Assembly: GCA_003952965.2 (NCBI GenBank)
Contig: CM025850.1
Span: forward strand, 5,560,150-5,624,149
From: Morella rubra
Lineage: Eukaryota > Streptophyta > Magnoliopsida > Fagales > Myricaceae
Direction of reading: 5' to 3'
DNA length: 64,000 nucleotides
Shown in pieces: positions 46,339 through 58,300 of the stretch. Within the stretch, counting starts at the first letter, position 1. Each line of letters opens with the position of its first letter. Made by a program: the position numbers and the translations under genes. The notes below the pieces were generated by a model that was not told where the DNA came from, searched no databases, and worked only from the letters and a program-made list of their open reading frames with translations.

Positions 46339-46861
46339 TAAATAATTTGCACGAGGCAAATTAAACAAAGCCAAGTAGTGTGCAATTTGCCCCATTATTT
46401 TCAATTTTTTATAAAGATTTATTTTTTCATTAGCTATGAAATACGTAATTTGTTTATTAATTAATTGAAGCAATCTATATGTAAAGCCTAAAGGGCGTGA
46501 TTATGGAGTTAATATTAAAGAACCCGATATAGATATGATAAGCTTTTGCTCTATTCGACCACCACATATGTAATTAGAACAAAAGGGAATCAAAAAGAAA
46601 GGGGCACAATGGAAGAAGGACAATGATTAATTGAAAGCTTTTTTTTTTTTTTTGGATATGTGTCATATAACAACTGATCAGGTACATAGTACGAAAATGA
46701 ACCACCAATTATATATATATATCCACCGACATTGACCAGCCCACCAACCGTTTGCTTTATTTTTTTCAGGGCAATAAAGTCCACACCAACCTTATTAATC
46801 TTTATCTTTGAGCGATAAAACCAACAACAAGAAGATGAACACACGTTACACGTACTCCATT

Positions 46862-47860
46862 TCACATGATTGTGCATCCTGCTGGGTTTTCTTCGCTTAT
46901 GTAATAGCAAGGGCTCACATAGCAATGTCTATACCCACCACCATAACTGTCGTACACTGGCCTCCAATAGGCCTCATAACATGGGGGTGGCCTGCAGCCA
47001 TAACCTTGAAAGCATGGGCCCCCACCATAACCCTCGGAACATTCCCTGCAACAAGCACCAATTGGAATGCCCCGTGGTGGTGGACAAACCGGCACTACAG
47101 CAGGCGGAGGCGGCGGTTGTTTTGGCTTCTCATCAGGTTCCTTCTTCTCTGGCTCTATCTTCTTTACAGGCTTCGGAGGTGGTTTGATCTCAATGCCCTT
47201 GATGGAATCACCACCCTTGCAGCAGATTTTTGCCTTAATCTTATCAGGAGAGCAGCATACAACTTTGATCGTCACTGTGTTATTCTTTTCGTCGTATACC
47301 TGGTCTTGTATTTCTCTTGTTCAGAAAATTCAACACCACATATATAATAACAACTCAGACTTTTCCTCTGTGGTTTTGTTCTTTAAATCAATAGCCATGC
47401 TAAGCTAGTAAAAACTTAAAAGCACACTGACATTCATACAAATACAGATCTAGAGACAAAGAGAAGAAAGACTCACGAGGGAATTTACAGAGAACTTTCT
47501 TCACCTTCTTGTAGCAGCGACAGCACTGAAGGTCAACCTTCAGCACCATTATCGTCGTAACCTGTAAGAGAAGGGAAATTCTAAGTCCACAATTTAGCTC
47601 AAAAGAATAGATCAGTCTCTAGAAAGCAAGCATGGGGATCTGTTTGATCTGCTGCCAAAAGAATAAAATCAGCTTCTGACATGAAAGGTGACCTGCAGGT
47701 GAAATAATGAAGAGCTAGCGAGGAGCCAAAACCAAAGTGACAACTCCAAAGATAACAACCACACACAAAAACTTGAAGATTAGACGGTAATGGTATTTTC
47801 CAATGCATATTAAGAGAAAGAGATATAACAAAATTTGCAAACCTTTTGAATTTCCCCCAT
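46862..47860 (-). CDS. Pi21-like proline-rich heavy-metal-associated (HMA) protein with CaaX end
   Basis: Three exons, 47860-47843, 47561-47477 and 47313-46862, give 184 residues. The tiny first exon encodes MGEIQK. The HMA fold follows (residues ~7-75): VLKVDLQCCRCYKKVKKVL carries the family CxxC, then VYDEKNNTVTIKVVCCSP. The middle is KPPPKPVKKIEPEKK and PKQPPPPPAVVP. The tail is Gly/Tyr/Cys-rich (ACCRECSEGYGGGPC) and ends GCTIM, a CaaX box for prenylation and membrane anchoring. The layout matches plant HMA isoprenylated proteins and the rice blast-susceptibility protein Pi21, which bind metal ions and modulate defence. The exact acceptor of exon 3 is inferred: AG at 47315-47314 keeps the frame and gives KFPQIQDQ. 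The frameshifted twin is at 35323-36568. Confidence 0.88.
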
Positions 47861-48259
47861 GGCTGTGCGTTCGGATCTCAACCTCAGAGGAACAGACTCA
47901 TGAAGAAGTCTAGAGCAAACCTTTATTGGAGAAACTTGAAGTGGAAGTGTGAAACAGTCTGAGATGGGAGCGACGAAGAGAAGGCGTAGAAATTAGGCCA
48001 AAAAAGCATCTTTAGCAGACGTAAGCAACATACACCAGTACACTTACAGCCAATGGGAAGCTAACACGTAAGTTCTCGACGTTGAATTTCATGGCGTCAC
48101 AAGAAATTAAAGTCGTGACGTCGTCTTTGCATTTCGCGTGACAAGAGGGATTGTCGTCATTGTAGCGTGGGGTGGGTGGGTTCCTGAGTCTCCAATCTAG
48201 CCATGATCTGCACGTGCTGGCTTTGACTGACCCACTGCACCTTCCGTACCGATCATAAC

Positions 48260-48582
48260 TAGGGCTGCCTAATCGGAAATTTAGTTGATAGTTGAATTAT
48301 TAATTTATTTACATAAATAGTATACATTACATTGTTATACTATATTAATTTAATTCCCATTAGTGTAAAAACAAACCTGATCTTATGTATGATTCATTGA
48401 TTACATTTATTTATTTTGAAAAGAATATTAAATACCTAAACCCTTACATAGTGGGTCAACAGCTTGTATTATTTATCTTATTTACATTATAACTATGCAA
48501 AAGTGTATTATATATCTATGTTTTGTTCTCCCTTACATTTAGCACCTTCTATATATCTATTTATTTGTTTTGTTGGTTATAG
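48260..48582. other. 5' region of the MULE
   Basis: AT-rich stretch between copy B and the first recognised MULE exon. An acceptor-like TTATAG at 48577-48582 suggests an earlier exon or leader here. I could not find the element's terminal inverted repeat. Confidence 0.4.
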
Positions 48583-51544
48583 GTGGGCTGAAGATTGTGA
48601 TCTATCATGGAGGTACATTTTTAGGAGGTCGGGGTCAGCTTTATGTTGGAGGGAGTGCTGATGTGGTCGGGAACATGGATCCCAATTTCATTTCGTTAGA
48701 AGAAATTCACAGCGCTGTCAATGGTCTTGGGTATGCAGAATCTGGTGACCTTTGGTACACTTTCGATGATGAAGAGTGAATTGCTGTAAAAACTTTCAAA
48801 AGCGACAGAAATGTCATCAACATGATTAATAGATCCCGTGCTGAGAAGCGGAAGGTTCTAAACATATTCGTGGAGCATGTCATTGATGAGGCTGAGCTAC
48901 TTCAATTAGACTCTCCATTGGCAGAATTAGAAGCTGGGCCATCGACGTATGGAGGTTGTGGTGATGATGAGGATAATAATGAGGGTGACCAGGAGGAAGA
49001 GGGGTCAGACTATGGGACTGACTTGAGTGAATTCTCTAGGAAAGACGTTGAGGAGCCTGATGCTTATGTTGATATTCAAAGTCCAGAGGATGCACGCGAA
49101 GAGACACAATCACATGTGGATTGGTTTGGGGCCTTTCCCAGAACCCCAGGGGGTGAAGAGGGTAATGGTGTTGATTCGGACTACGAAGATTACGAAGACT
49201 TCAGAAGTGTGGATGGTTCTGACAGTGATGAGGCTCCACGTATGAGGAGATTTGCAGAGTTTAATACTCAGACTGATATGCAAGGAGAAGTGGCACTTTA
49301 CAAAGGATTGATATTTCCTACTACAGCAATCCTACGGAAGGCGTTAAGGAAATATTCAATTCAAAAACATTTTGACTACATCTATTTGAAGAATGATAGG
49401 ATTAGAGTACAAGCTCGTTGCCAAGAGGATGGATGTGAATTCTATGTGTTTGCATCTAAGATGAGGGATTACGATGGTATTCAAATCAAGTCCTTCATTT
49501 CTGAGCACAATTGTGGGGCGCATTATGAAAACACTAAGTGTAATGTAGAATTCTTGGCACACCATTACCTTCCGAATTTCAGAGACCAACCTAATTGGTC
49601 TGTAGCTGCAATGAGGGGTCAGATTCGCAGAGAATTCAACATAGACGTGCCTCTACACCGTTGTTACCGAGCAAAGAGGCTAGCATGTAGGATGGTTCAT
49701 GGGAACCAAAGTGAACAGTTCAAGTTCATAGGGAGGTACGCGCTGGCATTGGAGAGGTGGAATCCGGGCACCAGTGTGTTCCTATTGAAGTCTGGAGATC
49801 ACTTCAAGCGGATTTATATTTGTCTAAAGGCGTGCCAAGATGGGTTCAAACATTGTAGACCCTTCGTTTGTGTTGACAGATGTCATTTGAAGGGGGGATT
49901 TGGAGGGCAACTCCTATGTGCAATTGGAATAGACGGGAACAACGATATGTTCCCGATTGCATATGCAGTTGTTGAGGCCGAGACCCACGATTCTTGGAGT
50001 TGGTTTTTGGGACTTCTGCTATCTGATATTGGAGACATTGATGAATATGAGAGATGGATGTTCATGAGCGATAGGCAAAAGGTACGATAACATTAAATAC
50101 TTTCATTACTGAATCTGATTTTTATCTATTAGTAATACTTTTTAACTTAATCTGTTTTTTATGTAGAATTCTTTAATTATTAATAACTAATTGGCTGTTT
50201 TTGTAGGGTTTGGGACTAGTATTTGAAAATGAATACAAGGGGATGTCTCATAGATGTTGCTTACGACATATCCACGCGAACCTAAAGTCAAAAGGATTTA
50301 AGGGAAAGATATTCAAGGATTCATTGTGGCAAGCTGCAACTTCAACCAACCGAATTGACTTCGAGGGTGTAATGAAGGGTATTGAGTTGATGAACCCAAA
50401 TATGCATAAGAAGCTTAAGGAGATTAATCCGACTTTGTGGTCGAGACATGCGTTCAGTTTGGATGGAAAAACTGACATGTTGTTGAATAACATAGCTGAA
50501 TCTTTCAATGCCTGGATAAAAGATGCACGAGACAAGCCTATAATCACCATGCTTGAATCGATTCGACGACAACTTCTTGTGAGGTTTCACAAGAAGCGAG
50601 TGGGAGCGGAGGCAGCAAAACAACAGACACCGAATGTATTGTGTCCGAAGATTTTCAAATTATTTGAGAAGATAAAGAGTGACTCCCGCCTTTGTGTATG
50701 TCAGTGGCAAAGCGGTCTCGAATTTGAAATCGACCACCCATATGGAGCTCGCAGAGTTGTTGATCTGAAGATGATGACATGCACATGTGGTAAGTGGCAA
50801 CTTACTGGGATACCATGTATTCATGCATGTTCTGCAATCTACCATAGCCGACATCGCCCTGAGGAGTACGTCGATGATTGCTATCGTTTGGTGACGTATT
50901 TGAGGTCATACAAGCAAGGAATACATGCTATGCCGGGGCTTGAGGCATGGCCTGAGGGTGGAAATGTTGTCATATTACCTCCACATGTTCGAGTACAACC
51001 TGGGAGACCGAGGAAAGCTAGGAAGAGGGAGCCAGATGAACCAAAAGTTCCTTACAAGGTTAGCCGCCATGGGTATGTGGTGAAATGTGGAAACTGCGGG
51101 AATGAAGGCCACAATGCACGTGCGTGTCCTCACCCCGAGAATCCAAATAAAAAAGTTTGGAAAAAAAAGACAAAGAAGGTGGCTGAGGGTGGAAAAGGAG
51201 GAACAGCAAGCACGGTAATCAACAATAAGAATATGAACATATTTTCAAGTTATTTGATTTATATTTGCTACATTTGGATTTTGTGCTAATCTGAATCTGT
51301 CATTGTTTTGATTATTTGCAGGACCGTGGCAGCAGAGTATCTTGGAGAGGGAAGGGAAGAGGAAAGGGAAAAGGGAGGGGAAGAGGAAATAGTGGAAATG
51401 AGGCCCCAACTGGAGACGGTGGCTTGGTAAGATCTGAGTGTTATTTTGTTTATTGGATTCTTTTTGAAGATCTGATATATAGATGATATTTCCTAATTTT
51501 TCTAGGTTTATGAAATGCAGGATACGGGGGAGGCAGCTACATAA
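48583..51544 (+). mobile_element. MULE (MuDR-type) transposase gene with one in-frame stop
   Basis: Exons 48583-50081, 50207-51214, 51322-51426 and 51506-51544 join in phase. First comes a PB1-like N-terminal domain (GLKIVIYHGGTF, then LEEIHSAVNGLGY and GDLWYTF), cut from the rest by TGA at 48777-48779 in the same frame. A long acidic linker (~48900-49230) and the MuDR DNA-binding region follow. The MULE transposase domain has acidic residues in CVDRCHLKGGFGGQLL, FMSDRQKGLG and NNIAESFNAWI. Then come a SWIM zinc finger (CTCGKWQLTGIPCIHAC), a CCHC knuckle (CGNCGNEGHNARAC) and a Gly/Arg/Lys-rich tail. It moves DNA by cut-and-paste when active. Apart from the single stop it is nearly complete, so a recently active but now probably non-autonomous copy, unless the stop is a sequencing error. 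Downstream ATG at 48822 could restart translation. Confidence 0.9.
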
Positions 51545-52335
51545 GAGACACCAGAAGGGTGCAGTGGCGTGACTCAGCACACTTAAGGGATTACAAGACT
51601 GCTGGATTTAGTTTTTATTTTTTGGTTGGTAGTAAATTGTAAATGGTGTTGTGAACCAGTAATGAATGGAATGTTAGTAGGGAATGGCCAGCTTGATTAT
51701 TTTGAGAATGGCCTTTTGTATTTGCTGGCAGTTTGTGCATAACTGACATAGTCCTTGTGTTTGCATTTTGGTTGATGTATATTTTGAAAGAATTATGACA
51801 AACAATGAAATTGGATGTATTGGAAGATGTTTTTGTTCATTTGCATTCCTCTGGACAGGTTGACAGAAAATGAAAATTGATGTTTCTATTCGTTTGCTTA
51901 TTTTGTATTTTGGATGGAGTAGTTGGACAAAATTGGTAATGGGTGCATGTTTATGACTGCATTTTCTAGATTTTTGTGGGTCATGTGACTGCACTTTCTG
52001 GATTTTATAGATATGAACAACATTGAACTATATTTGAAATGACAGAACATGTTACATTGATATTTGGATGAATGTAACAGATGTTAAAATCTGTGAATGA
52101 TGCTGATATATAAAAAAGAAAATAAAAGTTATACTTAATGTGTAAATAATTGGTCCATTTGTGGACAAATATACTATTTCATTAGGAACAAAGATAATAC
52201 ATTCACAAAGATAATACATTCAGTATCCTGCTGTTACACATTGTAATTGACAAAACGGCAAGGTACAAAATGATCTACACATCACTCGTCCTACAACATA
52301 AGTTTATACAACAAACTGATCTCCATAATAGTACA
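51545..52335. other. 3' region of the MULE
   Basis: Transposase 3' UTR and AT-rich sequence. No further ORF. It lies between the transposase and the convergent GRF fragment, consistent with both being inside one element. Confidence 0.5.
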
Positions 52336-52541
52336 TCATTTCCATGCACTCCATAACAACATTCTCATAACTGCAATCACACCCCATGACACTCCCACAA
52401 TACACTTAAGCGTTGTCATAGAATGCTTATTCACAGCCATCTCAGCTTCTAGATCCCTTATTTTCTTCGTTAAATACCGTCCACTTCCATTCCACGTAGG
52501 CAGGTGCGTGGATCGAACCAGCAAAAAAAGCCACATCGTTT
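52336..52541 (-). pseudogene. GRF-type zinc-finger protein fragment, frameshifted
   Basis: After an acceptor-like TTTTTGCAG the minus strand reads KRCGFFCWFDPRTC, the closing half of a GRF zinc finger (pattern CGFFxWxDPxxC), to about 52480. The frame then changes and continues as GRYLTKKIRDLEAEM, a short coiled coil. A hydrophobic C-terminal segment (LKCIVGVSWGVIAVMRMLL) follows and the stop is at 52336. This layout, half zinc finger, coiled coil and C-terminal membrane segment, is that of small plant GRF proteins, often found beside or inside MULEs. The first half of the finger was not found upstream. Confidence 0.72.
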
Positions 52542-54885
52542 CTGCAAAAAATGGGAGCCCTAAGTCAAAAACAAATTTGCATAAGTGTTAGCCCAAGGTC
52601 GTTTTGTAAAACAAGACTACGGAGAAAGAGCCTACTGAGAGGATACACTAGAGATCAGAAATTGTTGAAGAAAGAACAAGATATTTCTTTTGTTCCTTCC
52701 AGCGATCGAAAAATAAAGATTGAATAATTATAACACTGAATTCTAATTTATAGATTTCACTTCACTTGCACTTGGAACAAAGAACACGGGTTATGGGTTG
52801 CAATTCCCCAAGTTCAAAGTTGTTTTTGGCTTCTACCAAATTTTGTCAGTTACATTCAGAAGCTAAATTCAGATCAGGATGTCATAATTATAGTTAGTTT
52901 GTAATCTAAATGTTGAAGTAACTCATTAGCCTAAAATACATTCAAGCACCAGGAATAAGGAGATAGAAATTTTCACTTTGAAACCAGGTTGTATAGCAGA
53001 AATTCAGGTTGGCCGCAATCCCTTCTTTCACTTTACCATTATTGTTTCATTTTGCTGGGGAGAAATCTGGGGCATAAGCCGAAGTTTGTCCATTCACTGC
53101 TTACAAGATTCTTTTCATCCCTTCAATTCTTCTCTTTCTAATTTTTGGGCAACCACACGGACCCTTGCTGGCTGAGGCATTAACACAAGCACCTAATTTA
53201 CTACTTCATACTAGTGCATTATATATAGTGGCATATTGAAATATATCTACACAAACACCCACATACAAATATATATTTAAAGAAAACGTATTAAGAAGGT
53301 TATTAAGAAGTGCCAACTACTGCATTTATGTTATTGTAGGACAAAATGAAGTGAAAGGAATGCAAGTAGTTTAGTAGCTGATGCGGTGTGGAAGGGCATG
53401 AAATCAATTCGTTCAAGTCGTTTTCTTTTAGCTTTTCTACCTAGAACGAATATGCATCAAATCAAAATTTCCTTTAGCATTTCAACTGAGTTTGAATCAA
53501 CCCTAAATATATGAGCACTCAAATAGGAAAAATTCAAAGTGATGAGCTCTCAGATAGGAAAAATTTAGGATATTACTTTGCATTCTTAGACATATCTTAG
53601 ACAATGAGAAAGCTCCAACTTGCAACAACGAAACTCGTCGGAGATCATAGTTCGAAGTGCAGCAAATCGTGAATGATGCTGGCTTATGCGCTAGGGTTCA
53701 TACGAAATGGAAATGGGGGTCTGCGTTCGTGTTCTCCAGTAAGCAAGGGCAGTACGCAAGGGCTTAAGAAAATGAGGGACTAAACGGTGTGTTTCATGCT
53801 TTCATTCAAACTGTGTGTTTCAAATTCATTGACTAAAGTCACTAAATTGTTTTCGAAAATTTCGAAAATTCCCCCCAAAATGGTGTGTTTGGCTCTTAGT
53901 TAAAATGGTGTGCTTGAGTGAAAGTTGAGTTGGATGATGACATGGCGATTCCGTTAGGTTGATGGATGGAAGGCTAATGGAAGGGCCTCTGTGCCAAAGG
54001 TAGAAAGTTTGAGGCTTCTCTTTCGAAGTTTGAATGTGAAGGACCCATTTGCAAAAGGGGTATAAACTCAAGGACTAAATTGCCAAATTTCCCTTTAATA
54101 AATATATATTTCCTTTATACTTACCAAATGAATATATAATCAAAATAGCTGTTATTCTTGTATTTTATCCAATTGCTGAGAGACTATAGTAATTAGTATA
54201 AGAGTATTTCGATTCTAACTCCCCATCCAAATTTGAAATATATTGATATATAAATAGGTGTTTATGAGAAAAATATAAATCTTACATTTTTACTTATCAT
54301 TCATGCATGATTACATTAGCTCTACTTTCATTGATCTCCTAAAATTTTCTTGACTTAAGGTCGATATTTAATGCTTTGGACTGCCATTAGGTCTACATTC
54401 ATATAAAATTAAGGATCTAGTTCATAGCTCTAAAAATTAACTTGATTTTTACATGTTTTCGAACAATGAGAAAAAGGTTGATCACGAAATTAATTATTCT
54501 AATTGATTTTAGTTTATTAGGATCTTGTACAGCTGTACTATTTAGTATTTAGAACATGTATTTATGAACAAATAATTTCAATGTGATATTGATAGTCCAG
54601 TTAAATCAAATATTTACTATCTAATATTCTATAACCCCTAATATAGTTAACATTTATCACTCATAAAAATATGAAATTTGTGTCTTTTTATATCATGATC
54701 TTCATGCTTGTGTTTGCTTTTTGTTGAACTAGCCGGCCCTATTTTCACCTTAAAAGTAAATTAATGTCAGGAGGATTTTCATTTAAAATTACACCTACAA
54801 GTTTAAATGTCAATAAATGTTTAAAAAAATAAATATAAATAAAGCATAAAGAAAATTAAAAGAGAATTAAAATTACAAACACATT
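52542..54885. other. Intergenic between the GRF fragment and the hAT remnant
   Basis: No supported gene. 53780-54090 holds phrases such as GACTAAATTGCCAAATTTCCC typical of dispersed plant intergenic repeats. 54100-54860 is very AT-rich. Confidence 0.4.
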
Positions 54886-55374
54886 TTATTTACCGGAATC
54901 CATGTCATAACTCTCGATACAATCCAAAATTTCTTTGATGTTAATTGGTTCCTTTTCATTCGCACGCCTCAACCAATCTTGAGTGCAAACCAGGGTCTCC
55001 ACAGTCACTGGAGCTAATGAACTCCGAAATGGATCAAGTACACGTCCCCCTGTACTAAAAGCGGACTCTGAAGACACATTGGAGATAGGGATAGCCAATA
55101 CATCCTGTGCAATCCTAGCAATGACGGGATATCGTAAATCATTATCCTTCTACCATTTCAATACGTCAAAATTCTTGTCTTGAGCAACAAGTGGATCAGC
55201 CAAATACAGATCAATTTTTAAGTTTGCATTGGAACTTGATGAATATGTTCCAAACAACATAGTCGTGCTCCAATAATCCTCAAATAAAATTAGCTTCGTG
55301 CTGGCGACCCGCCAACAATCCATTGGAGAGGAGGAGACGTGCTTAATGCCTCGTCTCCTGATTACTAGCAGCAA
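54886..55374 (-). pseudogene. hAT transposase C-terminal remnant
   Basis: The minus strand from 55374 reads (with TAG at ~55150-55152) LADPLVAQDKNFDVLKW-stop-KDNDLRYPVIARIAQDVL and then AIPISNVSSESAFSTGGRV and SSLAPVTVETLVCTQDWLR, ending at 54886. This is the hAT C-terminal dimerisation domain of RICESLEEPER-like transposases. The stop replaces the second W of the usual LxWWK. Only ~160 codons of a ~650-residue protein are present; the rest is missing at the point where sequence quality appears to drop (~55.35 kb). Confidence 0.88.
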
Positions 55375-58300
55375 ACCATGATTGTGAGTCTGGGCCTACG
55401 CGAGCTTCGACCCAATCGGGTAAAACCCCTTACGCCCTCGTAGATCTGCTTATTTTCCCGTCGTCAATCAGCACCAATGCACGGTAATACAATATCATCT
55501 GAATACCTTCAGCACCAACTTCTTTCCCCTCGACTTCATAATCCCATTTAAGCATGTTCAATCGCCCACCATCATCCTCTATCCCCGTCTTGTGATTACT
55601 TGCTTGAATTGCTAGACCGTGAGAATCATCCACATATCTCCACTGCAGCAGCCGATCTACTTAACTCATCTCAACTGTCAAATCTGACTTGGTTAGCGTC
55701 CCATTCCCTCTCCCCCCCATAGCTTTCGTTGAAGGTACTTACGGCCACATATTCATTCCATACTTCAGCATATCGGCCATGTTCGTTTTCAAATCTCTTG
55801 TGTACACTGCCTACTTTTTTAAGCGTGACCAATAGCTGCCTAACATATCCATAAGTCCATCACCCCACTATGCGCAGTTCCGTCATTGTGGTGAAGTCAG
55901 GAAATCTCAATGACTCCAACTCGACCACAGCCCTGAAAGAACAGCATCTACACGGCACAAGAACGTACACAGTATGGAATTTTAGATCGATATCGGCACG
56001 CCGTCACTTGATCGTACTAATGTGGCACACTCACGATAACAAACACGGTGCCGTGCTTCTAATCAGCAGCTTTCTTTGCAATAATCCAATATCTCCGCAT
56101 CTTTTTGCCCATCATCTCTATCCTATACCGATTTAGGTTCGATCGTATCTCACTCGGCTCTCAGACCTACTTTCCTATCAATACTTCCAACCTTCAGTTC
56201 AATAAGTACAGGATGAGTAATCTCACATATTTCAGTCGACCTGCTCCATTTCTATTACTCAAAATAGTAGACTTCACTAACTATTTTCCTAGGCAACACT
56301 CCAATACACCTCCTATCATCATAGTAAGTAGCAGCGAGAAGGCGGGTTTGATTCGTATATACATAAAGGCACAAAACTCCCACTCTTAATCTAACATTCG
56401 CATAATAGATCTCTCCTTAACTCAACAACACTTGGTCATTTTAAGACTTCGGCATAACAGAACTATGCAGTACAAGATAACCGAACCGCACATTTATACG
56501 TGTTTAATTTGCATTTCCATCTTATAAGATATAACATGTATAAGCCTCAAGATAGCTTATGAATTTTCCTTAATAAAATGCAAGTTATGTAATAGTTCAT
56601 ACTAAGAAATATGAAAAAAATCCCTATACCCTAAGTCAATACGTCCAACCGACGCTCGCATCGCTCATGTCTAATTGCGATAATCCATTTTATTTCTCAA
56701 TGCCACTCCACCTAAGCCCACCCAACGACTCCATCAATATTGGCACCGCACATTCCTCTGATCGTAGCAATGTTAATCTGCTGATGACCATTTCACTACA
56801 AATTACACTTGCGTAGATGCACTTCAATAACTAATACTCTTGTGTCATTTGTAGCAGGCTGCCGTATCACTTGTGGATTATGTCATAATCCTGTCCTCTG
56901 AATCTCTCCAATTCACTGACTAAACTATCACTCATTCCTTTCCAGCTCTTCGGCTCTGTCGCGTCTGTCCCTGACACAGCATACCGCAATCTCGTTGATT
57001 GTCTTGCTCTTCGGTCGGTATCTATCAACTGCAGCGACTGTAAGCCTGCAATCACTCCCTCTTTCTGGCAATTTCCACCTCCATTATTCTAACTTGCCAA
57101 TTAGGCAAAGTTGACAACCCATACTAAGACTCACCAATTCTACCATCTGGAAGGTCCAAGTATACGATGTGTCATTTGATGGACAACACTTCCTACTATC
57201 TCCATTAAAGTCCCGTTATCATCATACGCACGTTTCATAACCTAATGTCTTTTTTGATCCAATAAAACAAATCGTCACTCAACTACACTTCATCGACCTA
57301 CGCACTGAATGGTCACTGCTCGATGACGCTGCTCATGAACCCTGATGAAACTCTAGGCTCTATACGCATCCCAATCACACATTCCTTCTTTCAAATTGGC
57401 AAGGGAATACTCCACAATCTTGTAATAGGACACCTTATTAATCTAATTACCAGAATAACGATCTGCCAACGATCGTATTGTCACGACTGAGAGCTTTATC
57501 GCAAATGTTGGCTTATGACTTAAATTGTCTTTGCGCAACATGTGCCCAATATTACTGAGGGGTTGCTCAATCAGGTACCACTCAACTGTCCCCTTCTCAC
57601 TTACTGCCTAAAATTAGTTTTGTTTCTGTAATCCTTGTTTTGGAGGGGAGTATTGCTAGGTTCTGTTGTTTTTCATTTAACTATGGGAGTAAGATGTCTT
57701 CTAAAGCAAAATTCTTTTCGTCATCATTCCGAACACTGTTCCCGATGTTTGCCGCCAGCATAATCAGCCATCACTACTAGTTAAACAATCACGTCGTTCG
57801 CAGGTGATGCCGTGGTCCATTGTGAGCGCCATCTCAGTTGAGTCAACATCTCATAACGGTCTCACTAACCTCTCGCTTGGATACACAGGGGCAGATCCTC
57901 GAACCTTAGGATTGATTCTTTTCTTTTCTTATATGCTCTTTCACGGTGCTCACTCACTCTAGTTGCTGTCTGGAATTGTCACTGAAACCATAACTTCTCC
58001 TCTCCCTGTCATACCCATAGCAGCCTGATCCTCTCTGTCCTCATAAACTCACATCAGCCTTCTCTAGTCTGCATCTCCGATACAGTACGGGCTCATATAT
58101 GCACATGCACGCCGACACCGCTTCGACTGAAGACGTCGATGACCACCGAGATCAATAGTGTTCGTAGTTGCTTCGATATCAAGGCATACGACTAGAAGTA
58201 GAACACAACCACTGTATATATTTATTGACAACACATCACGTCAGCACTACATCTACAAATACCCGTCATACTTATGTCCTGATACTTGACTTATACTGTA

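Larger units (their letters stand above)
43192..48259. repeat. Segmental duplication, copy B
   Basis: Same order and orientation as 30761-36968. The offset is ~12.43 kb at the left end and ~11.3 kb at the right end because of copy-specific insertions. Copy-B-only sequence: 128 bases at 45299-45426 and a MITE at 46164-46338. Homology stops at ATCATAACTAGGGCTGCC (~48259), right at the upstream side of the MULE. It carries the intact HMA gene. 43200-46000 has no supported ORF. Confidence 0.93.
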
